15,396 bases of DNA from Syntrophomonas sp. (lineage in GTDB: Bacteria; Bacillota; Syntrophomonadia; Syntrophomonadales; Syntrophomonadaceae), in the NCBI GenBank assembly GCA_028693695.1, contig JAQUUV010000028.1:1-15396 (forward strand). Direction: 5' to 3'. Made by a program: the position numbers and the translations under genes. The notes below the pieces were generated by a model. That model saw only the letters and a program-made list of their open reading frames with translations, had not been told where the DNA came from and made no database searches. Shown in pieces: positions 1-5,496 of the stretch (its first letter is position 1; each line of letters starts with the position of its first letter).

Positions 1-713
1 TCGATGTTAATCCTGGAGAAACCATACTTGAAGCAACCAGAAAGACCGGGATTAATGTACCCACCCTCTGCTATCATGAAGCTTTCGGAGGGCAGGGTAT
101 GTGCCGTATGTGTATGGTCGAAGTAAAAAATGGCAATACCACACGATTGGTAGCAGCCTGTACCTATCCCATTTATGAAGAAATAGAAGTAAAGACATCG
201 ACACCAGCTATTGAAAAAATTCGTAGAAACATTGTTGCTCTTTTATACAGAACTGCTCCCAAAAGCGAGTTTATGGAAAAACTGTATAGAGAATATAACT
301 GCGTGGAAAACCGACTTTCGATTGACCAGAATGAACGCTGTATTCTCTGCCGTTTATGTGTCAAGGCATGTGAAGAGATAGGAAGTAGTGCTATCTCGGC
401 AATTTTCCGTGGAACGGAAAAGCGAGTAAATACTCCCTTTGATGAGGCATCCGCCGTCTGCATCGGCTGTGCGGCCTGTGCAGAGATATGTCCGACCGGT
501 GCCATTGAGCTATCCGAAACTGATGGAGAACGAACCATCTGGAATAAAAGCTTTGCTCTGGTGCATTGTGAACGTTGCGGCCAACCCTTCGCCACCCAGG
601 AACAGTTGGACTACATTGTTTCCCGAATCGGTATGCAAAGTAATGCTGCTAATCTCTGTGAAGATTGTCGTAAAAAAAACCTGGCCGCCCAAATAAACCA
701 GTTCAACCAATAA
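1..713 (+). CDS. [2Fe-2S]/2x[4Fe-4S] electron-transfer protein (NuoG/HoxU-like N-terminal type), 5' end missing
   Basis: The reading frame is open from base 3, so the gene starts upstream of the window; the internal ATG at 99 sits inside the first cluster motif and is not the start. Counting the codon at base 3 as residue 1, Cys23, Cys34, Cys37 and Cys53 form a plant-type [2Fe-2S] motif. Cys113/116/119/123 and Cys153/156/159/163 form two [4Fe-4S] ferredoxin motifs. A C-terminal CxxC pair (189/192 and 219/222) looks like a further metal site. The His-Cys cluster that lies between the [2Fe-2S] and ferredoxin motifs in NuoG is absent. Such proteins pass electrons between a flavoprotein or hydrogenase and a partner. 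The next genes are hdrB- and hdrC-like, so it probably serves an Hdr-type complex whose hdrA could lie upstream. The role is inference; the cofactor motifs are seen. Confidence 0.88.
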   Translation, partial: DVNPGETILEATRKTGINVPTLCYHEAFGGQGMCRMCMVEVKNGNTTRLVAACTYPIYEEIEVKTSTPAIEKIRRNIVALLYRTAPKSEFMEKLYREYNCVENRLSIDQNERCILCRLCVKACEEIGSSAISAIFRGTEKRVNTPFDEASAVCIGCAACAEICPTGAIELSETDGERTIWNKSFALVHCERCGQPFATQEQLDYIVSRIGMQSNAANLCEDCRKKNLAAQINQFNQ

Positions 714-733
714 CAACAAATTCAGCAGACAAA

Positions 734-782
734 AACAAGGCCGGTTCTTTTTGCAAAAGTAAAGTTAAGAACCGGCCTTGTT
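734..782. repeat. Long perfect hairpin, copy 1 (upstream of hdrB)
   Basis: Arms 734-749 and 767-782 are perfectly complementary over 16 bp and enclose a 17-nt loop. It lies 20 nt after the Fe-S gene stop. No clear T-run follows, so it is not a textbook intrinsic terminator, although it could stop or process transcripts. The arm core AACAAGGCCGG recurs in the hairpin at 2103-2163 after hdrC, so this is a dispersed palindromic repeat rather than a one-off structure. Confidence 0.8.
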
Positions 783-783
783 A

Positions 784-810
784 GGACAAGTGGGGCTGGT
801 TCTTGCCCCC
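784..810. repeat. Degenerate REP-like element
   Basis: This stretch contains ACAAGTGGGG followed by a GGTTCTTG core. It resembles the cleaner element at 15191-15217 and the remnant at 2471-2495. A short stem (792-796 with 805-809) can form. It directly follows the long hairpin, so 734-810 may be one composite two-hairpin REP unit. Assignment to a REP family rests on resemblance only; no REP-associated (RAYT) transposase is in the window. Confidence 0.45.
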
Positions 811-862
811 TGCCTTTATTAGTGGGTAAGAATTATGTTAAGACTTGATTAGGGGAAATTTT

Positions 863-1705
863 ATGACCAAAGAAAAAGTGCTTTTTGCGGGATGTCTTAT
901 AACTTACCGTTTTCCCGAATATGAACTGTCCAGCAAAGTAGTTCTGGAAGCCCTGCATATTGAGACGCATATACTTCCAGAACTAATGTGTTGTGGGCAG
1001 GTTCTGCAAGGAGTAAATCCAAACTGGATATACATGACGGCGTATAACCTGGCCTTGGTGGAGCAAAGGGATATGGATATTATCACCCTTTGCGGAGGAT
1101 GTACCAATACTTTTAAACACGTTCAGTCCATGTGTAATCAAAATCCACGGGTGATGGATGACATAAACCAGGTGCTAACCCGGGTGGGTGTGCAGTTTCA
1201 TAATACGGTAAAGACGCAGCATCTCCTGGAAGTTTTAAATAATCAAACCGATAATATCATGGCTTGCTTAAAAAAAGTAATACCGCTTAAAACTGCCATT
1301 ATGAATCCCTGTCAGGTGTTTCGACCTGCTTCCGTTATGAATTTTGATGACTCTAAACATCCCAAGGTTATGGAAAACCTGCTGGGTCCAGTTGTTTCAG
1401 ATATCATTCCATATTCATTTCAAGATAACTGCTGCGGGGCTTCCTTAAGCATGAGTAATCTGGCGGAAGCTTATCAAGTGGGGAGGGCACGTCTTGAGGA
1501 GCTGGAAGATAAGGATGTGGATTTAATTGTTACTGCCTGCGGCAACTGTCATCTTTTACTGCACTGCATGCAAGGTGAGTATTATAGGGGTCGGAGAATA
1601 CCCTGCCTTTTTATTCCCCAGTTGCTGGGCCTAGCGATGGGATTTAGTACGCAGGATGTTATGATAAACGATCCTCATATAAGGAGTATGGTAACTAATG
1701 TTTGA
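863..1705 (+). CDS. hdrB: HdrB-like CCG-domain protein
   Basis: This is a 280-residue heterodisulfide-reductase subunit B-like protein with two CCG domains. The first uses Cys11, Cys43-Cys44, Cys77 and Cys80. The second uses Cys150, Cys190-Cys191, Cys226 and Cys229. In characterised HdrB these cysteines hold the unusual [4Fe-4S] clusters that reduce or oxidise a disulfide. The second domain opens with NPC rather than the more common HPC. The ATG at 863 is preferred because AGGGG lies 7 nt upstream; the frame also extends to a TTG at 845, which has no usable ribosome site. It overlaps the hdrC-like gene by 8 nt, which suggests translational coupling. The thiol substrate is unknown. Presence of lipoyl-carrier genes in the same window makes a lipoyl dithiol one possibility, but this is inference. 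Confidence 0.9.
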   Translation: MTKEKVLFAGCLITYRFPEYELSSKVVLEALHIETHILPELMCCGQVLQGVNPNWIYMTAYNLALVEQRDMDIITLCGGCTNTFKHVQSMCNQNPRVMDDINQVLTRVGVQFHNTVKTQHLLEVLNNQTDNIMACLKKVIPLKTAIMNPCQVFRPASVMNFDDSKHPKVMENLLGPVVSDIIPYSFQDNCCGASLSMSNLAEAYQVGRARLEELEDKDVDLIVTACGNCHLLLHCMQGEYYRGRRIPCLFIPQLLGLAMGFSTQDVMINDPHIRSMVTNV

Positions 1706-2063
1706 TGCATGTTTAAAGTGTAACATTTGCTATGAGAACTGTTATCTCGAACAGATGGGAATTCCTTCTTTTGTGCGTCTTCCCCTGCAAGAAGATGCAA
1801 CTAGTATCTGGACCTGCTCAAATTGCTGGACTTGCCAGGATATATGCCCTGTCGGTATTCCTTTAATGGAGTTAAAGTGGCAGCTACAGCGAACAATTGA
1901 AACACCAGCAAGCTATGGTGCATGTCTGGCAAACATACTCCAATGTGGTTATTGCCTGCCAATCGAACCGGATGAATTGAATCCGTTTCGCCTGGATGAA
2001 GGGCTCGAACCGGTTACGCTTGCCTCACCAAATATAATTGCAGCTCTTTTACAGACAAAATAG
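1698..2063 (+). CDS. hdrC: HdrC-like dicluster ferredoxin
   Basis: This is a 121-residue heterodisulfide-reductase subunit C-like protein. It carries two CxxCxxCxxxC motifs (Cys5/8/11/15 and Cys40/43/46/50), the second followed by the PVGIPLMELK stretch typical of HdrC. An extra Cys76 and a CGYC (83-86) lie near the C-terminus. HdrC relays electrons between HdrA flavin/Fe-S centres and the HdrB disulfide site. The ATG overlaps the end of hdrB by 8 nt and the pair is surely co-translated. The protein is shorter than many archaeal HdrC proteins and ends in a low-complexity tail. The hairpin at 2103-2163 closes the unit. No hdrA is visible, so it is probably upstream of the window or elsewhere. 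Confidence 0.9.
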   Translation: MFDACLKCNICYENCYLEQMGIPSFVRLPLQEDATSIWTCSNCWTCQDICPVGIPLMELKWQLQRTIETPASYGACLANILQCGYCLPIEPDELNPFRLDEGLEPVTLASPNIIAALLQTK

Positions 2064-2102
2064 AGAAAACATTTATTGTTAATTACTCACCCCCGCAGAT
2101 AA

Positions 2103-2163
2103 AAACAAGGCCGGATCTTAACTTGCTTTTTTGCATAAGGGAAGTTAAGATCCGGCCTTGTTT
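2103..2163. terminator. Long perfect hairpin, copy 2, between hdrC and a convergent gene
   Basis: Arms 2103-2124 and 2142-2163 are perfectly complementary over 22 bp, with a 17-nt loop containing a T6 run. It sits between the plus-strand hdrC stop (2063) and the minus-strand stop at 2175, where a bidirectional terminator would be expected. On the plus strand only a short T-stretch follows. It shares its outer arm sequence and much of its loop (TTTTTTGCA-type) with the hairpin at 734-782, so it is equally a repeat-family member. Confidence 0.65.
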
Positions 2164-2174
2164 AACTACATTTC

Positions 2175-2387
2175 TTACCAATTAGCCACCTTCGTCCTGA
2201 TGGGCTCAAACATTTCAAACACCTTATTCGGCTGATCCACCTTTCGCCTTGGCTCAACCAGCATGGACTTGATGCGCGGGATTCTATTACCTCCCTGCCG
2301 TTTGCAGTCAGCGCCCCAGTATACCAGGCAGTACCCCAAATGATTGCAGGACAGGCACATTTCCGTCTTAGATTCAATTTTATTCAT
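2175..2387 (-). CDS. Small Cys-rich protein of unknown function
   Basis: This is a 70-residue protein I do not recognise. Its N-terminal half has four cysteines, Cys11, Cys14, Cys20 and Cys28 (CxxC-x5-C-x7-C), with two histidine/tyrosine-rich turns between them. This suggests a small zinc or Fe-S site. The C-terminal half is basic and proline-containing, without membrane segments. The start is the ATG at 2387 because GGGAGG lies a few bases upstream (2395-2400 on the complement). The frame is open further upstream, but no good ribosome site supports a longer protein. It is convergent with hdrC and separated from it by the long hairpin. Function cannot be assigned from sequence. Confidence 0.7.
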   Translation of the reverse strand: MNKIESKTEMCLSCNHLGYCLVYWGADCKRQGGNRIPRIKSMLVEPRRKVDQPNKVFEMFEPIRTKVANW

Positions 2388-2778
2388 GCTACAACCTCCC
2401 TTTATGTGATTTATCGAATCTGACAATTTCAACACGCAAGAATAATGCCAATGGTTGCGAAAAAGAAAAGGCAAGTGGGGATGGGGCCGAACTTGTTTCG
2501 TATCCACCTCCCGGCGTGACTCTTGTGTAACATGCACATACATAGTTGTGACAGTCGGTTAACATATATCACACAAAAATAATGATCTGGTATATAAATA
2601 TCTTTATAAAAAATAAGGTCCAAGTTTAATTTGATGGCTCTACCAACATTAAATGGTTAGTTCTTATATAACGAATAAAGGTGGTTAGATATTTGCAATA
2701 AGGATGATATGTAACATCTACCTATTAGGCAAAAATCTGCGATAGGATGGAGGGGGCTTAACTATGCAAGAAAAACGA
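2388..2778. other. Intergenic region upstream of the small Cys-rich gene
   Basis: I see no convincing gene in this roughly 390-base AT-rich stretch. Open frames crossing it lack ribosome sites. It contains the REP-like remnant at 2471-2495 and must hold the promoter for the minus-strand gene, but no clear -35/-10 pair stands out. Confidence 0.5.
2471..2495. repeat. REP-like remnant
   Basis: The segment starts GCAAGTGGGGA and ends GAACTTG, so CAAGT (2472-2476) can pair with ACTTG (2491-2495). It is preceded by GAAAAG, exactly as in the element at 15191-15217, but its central bases have diverged. Confidence 0.45.
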
Positions 2779-2818
2779 GAATCCAGTTACGCCTAACAGG
2801 GTTAGCGTAACTGGATTC
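2772..2818 (-). terminator. Rho-independent terminator of the DUF1097 gene
   Basis: Arms 2779-2792 and 2805-2818 are perfectly complementary (14 bp), with a further 4-bp inner stem (2794-2797 with 2801-2804). Read on the minus strand the hairpin is followed by TCGTTTTTCTT, a good T-tract. It lies about 60 nt past the DUF1097 stop codon at 2878. Confidence 0.85.
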
Positions 2819-2877
2819 CATCTTTGAAAATAATAAACTAAAATTTAGGGTTAGTTTCTGAATTTCCTACTGGATTT

Positions 2878-3333
2878 CTATTTTGCGTCACTCGGGCTGG
2901 ATTTAGAAAATAGTTCGGGAATCCAAACCGAAATATAGCCAAGGAGCAAACCGATTATGAGTGGAACGGCCGCTTTGATGGGATCTCCCACACCGAAGTA
3001 GACTGCAGTCATACAAAATCCTGCAGGTGCAGCTGCCAACCACGAAACATTCATCATAAAAGTCAAAATGAATGCCAGGACAACCACCAATATAGATAAA
3101 ACAAGGGTATCACCCTTCAGACTGGTATTAGCAGCTAAAGTTAGATAAGTAAGGACGATTCCCACCAGCACGGGGGGAAATGCCTTGACCAGAGCATCTT
3201 TATTGCCTCCCAGGAAGAAGAATATTGCCCAACCTACAAAAGTTGGCCAAGTGAGTATTCCAAAACTTATAGATACGAAAGTCCAAATTCCTGCCAGGAT
3301 TCCAATTGATAAAGATACTGGTAAAAGTTGCAT
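2878..3333 (-). CDS. DUF1097 family membrane protein
   Basis: This is a 151-residue, very hydrophobic protein with about six predicted membrane segments (roughly residues 4-26, 30-42, 52-69, 76-96, 98-114 and 119-138) and a short charged C-terminal tail. The N-terminal pattern (IWTFVS, WPTFVGWAIFFFLGG) fits the DUF1097 family of inner-membrane proteins, whose function is unknown to me. The start is the ATG at 3333. AAGGAGGA lies at 3341-3348 on the complement, 7 nt upstream, while the alternative ATG at 3351 overlaps that ribosome site. A consensus sigma-54 promoter reads towards it from 3486, and an intrinsic terminator follows it, so it is a monocistronic unit. Co-regulation with the divergent lipoyl-dehydrogenase cluster would fit a transporter or channel for its substrate or product, but that is inference. 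Confidence 0.85.
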   Translation of the reverse strand: MQLLPVSLSIGILAGIWTFVSISFGILTWPTFVGWAIFFFLGGNKDALVKAFPPVLVGIVLTYLTLAANTSLKGDTLVLSILVVVLAFILTFMMNVSWLAAAPAGFCMTAVYFGVGDPIKAAVPLIIGLLLGYISVWIPELFSKSSPSDAK

Positions 3334-3468
3334 ATAGTAATCCTCCTTCAAATTTTAGGTTTCGAGTGTGAATTGTATCCTCATTAAACGGTATCCTCTT
3401 CTATAGGCACTTCCTCCTTTATAAACTATTCTGCCCATTGTATGAAAAAGTGAGCCTACAATTATATA

Positions 3469-3486
3469 TTGCAAGGTTAGTGCCAA
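3469..3486 (-). promoter_or_regulatory. Sigma-54 (-24/-12) promoter for DUF1097
   Basis: Read on the minus strand from 3486, the sequence is TTGGCAC-N5-TTGCAA. This is a full match to the sigma-54 consensus, with the GG and GC dinucleotides exactly 12 positions apart. Transcription would start near 3459, leaving a leader of about 125 nt before the ATG at 3333. Sigma-54 promoters require an AAA+ enhancer-binding activator, which is not encoded in this window. Confidence 0.85.
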
Positions 3487-3626
3487 TGTTTGAGCATAAG
3501 AAGCATAGTTAGTCAACACTGGTACAAGCAAGGCGGCCTCATTAGTATGGACAACTCTTGATTTATTTTTATTCTTTTTCGATGAAGTACCCGGGTGTAA
3601 TCTTGGTGTAACATAATGACAAATAG

Positions 3627-3664
3627 AACTGTTACATGATTGTTACTCATGTAACAGTTTTTTT
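3627..3664 (+). terminator. Orphan intrinsic terminator
   Basis: Arms 3627-3639 and 3647-3659 are perfectly complementary (13 bp) with a 7-nt loop, followed by a T-tract to 3664. It points right, but no plus-strand gene lies within more than 1 kb upstream, so the transcript it ends is unknown. It could end a small RNA or shield the downstream promoter from read-through. Confidence 0.7.
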
Positions 3665-3798
3665 GGCATTTAAAGGGGAAGCAAATTCTCCTCCACTCAT
3701 ATATAAAGCTATTTGAAATATAAAGTTCCACACTTGACTACAAATTATTTAACCTTCTGATCTGACGCCTTAATCGCTACTAATTACTTCTGCGCCTA

Positions 3799-3853
3799 TT
3801 GCTCTGCTCAATACGCACTACCTATGTATTTCATACTGTAGTGGATAGAGCAA
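3799..3853. promoter_or_regulatory. Nested inverted repeat, candidate activator (UAS) site
   Basis: TTGCTCT (3799-3805) is the exact complement of AGAGCAA (3847-3853), and within it CACTAC (3816-3821) is the exact complement of GTAGTG (3838-3843). The block ends about 33 bases upstream of the -24 box at 3886. A site for a dimeric enhancer-binding protein of the AcoR type is plausible, but no known binding consensus was matched. Confidence 0.4.
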
Positions 3854-3885
3854 GGTATGCAAAAAAATCATTCCATTTGAGAAAG

Positions 3886-3902
3886 TTGGCATAATAATTG
3901 CT
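3886..3902 (+). promoter_or_regulatory. Sigma-54 (-24/-12) promoter for the lin0512/aco-like cluster
   Basis: TTGGCAT-N5-TTGCT has the GG and GC exactly 12 positions apart and differs from consensus only at the base after GGCA. The start of transcription would be near 3913, about 76 nt before the GTG start at 3989. Acetoin catabolic operons in Bacillus and Ralstonia are known to use sigma-54 with the activator AcoR, which fits the genes downstream. Confidence 0.8.
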
Positions 3903-3988
3903 CTTATAACTTATCAAAGATTCTCAACTCTTTTTGAATACACTTCGCGTATTTAACAAAACCTATGCAAGGAAAGGAGGGTGAAATC

Positions 3989-4351
3989 GTGGCACTCCAA
4001 CGTTATGTCATTGAAATTGGTACAGGAATTGACATGCATGGGGGAAATGTAACCAAAGCTGCTCAGAAGGCAGTAAAAGATGCGGTGTCTCATAGTTGCC
4101 TCTGTGGTTTGTTTGATATCGTGAATATTAAAGACCCCAATCAAATGCATATTCATGTCAAGGTAGCCTGTCCTTATCCAGAAAAATTGGATCATGAGGA
4201 AGTATTAAAGGCGGTTCCTTTTGGCTCTACGCAACTAGAGACAGTTCAGGGGGGATTGGCAGTACGTGGATTGGATTTGCCGCAACTTGGCGAAGGAGAT
4301 ACTATAGTTGTCGCCGTAGCAGCGCTTACAGTTTACGTAAATACTGATTAA
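3989..4351 (+). CDS. lin0512 family protein
   Basis: This is a 120-residue protein recognisable as the lin0512 conserved family by its pattern (IGTGIDMHGG, TKAAQKAVKDAVSHSCLCGL near the N-terminus, VAVAALTVYV near the end). Its biochemical function is unknown to me. The GTG at 3989 is the better start, because AAAGGAGG lies at 3973-3980, 8 nt upstream. The ATG at 3965 lies upstream of that ribosome site and has none of its own. The conserved SHSCLCG motif puts two Cys and a His close together. It is the first gene after the sigma-54 promoter and lies 161 nt before E1-alpha, so it is probably a dedicated accessory of this cluster. Whether it is an enzyme, carrier or regulator cannot be told here. 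Confidence 0.82.
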   Translation: MALQRYVIEIGTGIDMHGGNVTKAAQKAVKDAVSHSCLCGLFDIVNIKDPNQMHIHVKVACPYPEKLDHEEVLKAVPFGSTQLETVQGGLAVRGLDLPQLGEGDTIVVAVAALTVYVNTD

Positions 4352-4458
4352 TCGTCAGTATTACTACATTACTAATGCCAATATCCGTATAGATACCAGG
4401 CGGCGAAGGGGGGCAATAAATATACTCTTAACTTAGCACTCGTAGTTTTTCTCATATT

Positions 4459-4482
4459 TTACTTAATTAGTTAATTAAGTAA
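4459..4482. promoter_or_regulatory. 24-bp AT-rich perfect palindrome upstream of E1-alpha
   Basis: The arms 4459-4469 and 4472-4482 are exact complements (11 bp, core TTAATTA) separated by two bases. It lies 30 nt before the E1-alpha start, in the leader between the lin0512 gene and the dehydrogenase. It could be an operator for a dimeric repressor or an mRNA processing or stability hairpin. There is no T-tract, so it is not a terminator. Confidence 0.5.
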
Positions 4483-4512
4483 GCTACCCAATAATAAAAG
4501 GAGGGAACTTGA

Positions 4513-5475
4513 ATGGATCTCAAAAAAGAACAGTTACTGGACATGTACAAGAAGATGGTTACTATCAGAGCTTTTGAGTCAAAGGCAGTTGAATTATTCG
4601 CGGCCGGTCAAATACCCGGTTTTGTTCACCTGTATCTGGGTGAGGAAGCTATTGCTACCGGCGTATGTGCAAGCCTGGAAACGAAGGACTATATCGCCAG
4701 TACCCATCGGGGACATGGTCATTTGATCGCTAAAGGCGGCGATACAAAAATAATGATGGCCGAATTGTTTGGCAGAGCTACTGGCTATTGCAAAGGTAAA
4801 GGCGGATCAATGCACATTGCCGATGTAAATCTTGGAATATTAGGTGCTAACGGGATAGTGGGCGCTGGTATGCCTCTTGCTACCGGTGCGGCATTTGCCT
4901 GTAAATATAAAAAAACTGACGCAGTAGCGGTTGCCTTCTTTGGTGATGGTGCTTCTGACCGCGCCACCTTCCATGAATCTTTAAACCTGGCTTCCACCTG
5001 GAAACTGCCCATCGTTTTTCTCTGTGAGAATAATGGCTGGGCCATTTCCAACTCCCAGGAAAATCATCAGAATATTACCGACATCTCCGACCGGGCCAGC
5101 GGTTATGGTATCCCCGGTGTCTCTGTAGACGGAAATGATGTTGTGGCAGTATATGAAGCGGCCGGTGCTGCTATCGACCGGGCCAGAAAAGGTGACGGTC
5201 CAACTTTAGTTGAATGCAAGAGTTGGAGATGGCGGGGCCATTTCGAAGGTGATCCGGGAGCTTATAAAGATCCCAAAGACCAGGCCGACTGGCTGTTGAA
5301 AGACCCGATTCCGAGATTGGAAAAGAATCTGCTCAAACTGAAATATGCCACTCAGGCTGAACTGGATACTATCAAGGCGGCGGCCGATGCTGAAATCGAA
5401 GCAGCGGTTAAATTTGCTCAAGCCAGCCCCCAGCCGGATCCCTCAGAACTTCTTACTGATGTTTATGCAGATTAA
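4513..5475 (+). CDS. acoA: TPP-dependent dehydrogenase E1 alpha subunit, acetoin-dehydrogenase-like
   Basis: This is a 320-residue E1-alpha subunit. With E1-beta it uses thiamine diphosphate to cleave or decarboxylate its substrate and pass the acyl group to the E2 lipoyl arm. The TPP-binding motif runs from GDG (144-146) to NN (173-174). The conserved HRGHGH (65-70) and the GKGGSMH stretch (95-101) are present. Length and the GDGASDRATFHESLNLASTWKLP-type sequence are closer to acetoin dehydrogenase AcoA than to the longer pyruvate E1-alpha. AAAGGAGGG precedes the ATG. The gene order E1-alpha, E1-beta, AcoX, E2 is the standard aco order, which supports acetoin or a related substrate. Substrate identity is not proven, and a pyruvate or branched-chain role is the alternative. 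Confidence 0.9.
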   Translation: MDLKKEQLLDMYKKMVTIRAFESKAVELFAAGQIPGFVHLYLGEEAIATGVCASLETKDYIASTHRGHGHLIAKGGDTKIMMAELFGRATGYCKGKGGSMHIADVNLGILGANGIVGAGMPLATGAAFACKYKKTDAVAVAFFGDGASDRATFHESLNLASTWKLPIVFLCENNGWAISNSQENHQNITDISDRASGYGIPGVSVDGNDVVAVYEAAGAAIDRARKGDGPTLVECKSWRWRGHFEGDPGAYKDPKDQADWLLKDPIPRLEKNLLKLKYATQAELDTIKAAADAEIEAAVKFAQASPQPDPSELLTDVYAD

Positions 5476-5496
5476 TTTAAGGAAGGGTGAAAAATA

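Larger units (their letters stand above)
3334..3988. other. Regulatory intergenic region between divergent sigma-54 units
   Basis: These 655 bases hold no convincing gene. They contain the left-facing sigma-54 promoter (3469-3486), an orphan plus-strand terminator (3627-3664), several GTGTAA/TGTTAC-type motifs around 3595-3655, a nested inverted repeat (3799-3853) and the right-facing sigma-54 promoter (3886-3902). A single enhancer-binding activator could serve both promoters from this space. Confidence 0.65.

Noticed and set aside
1..2063. A complete sHdr-type sulfur-oxidation locus
   Set aside because: HdrB/HdrC and GcvH-like genes are present, but the sulfur-transfer genes (TusA, DsrE, rhodanese) and the duplicated hdrC1B1A/hdrC2B2 set are not seen. 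The parallel is kept only as a mechanistic analogy.
2764..2796. 10-codon plus-strand frame with a GGAGGGGG-like site before its ATG
   Set aside because: It lies within the arm of the DUF1097 terminator hairpin and is followed by no plus-strand gene it could lead into.
3513..3731. 72-codon minus-strand frame in the regulatory region
   Set aside because: No ribosome site, composition unlike the neighbouring proteins, and it crosses the orphan terminator hairpin.
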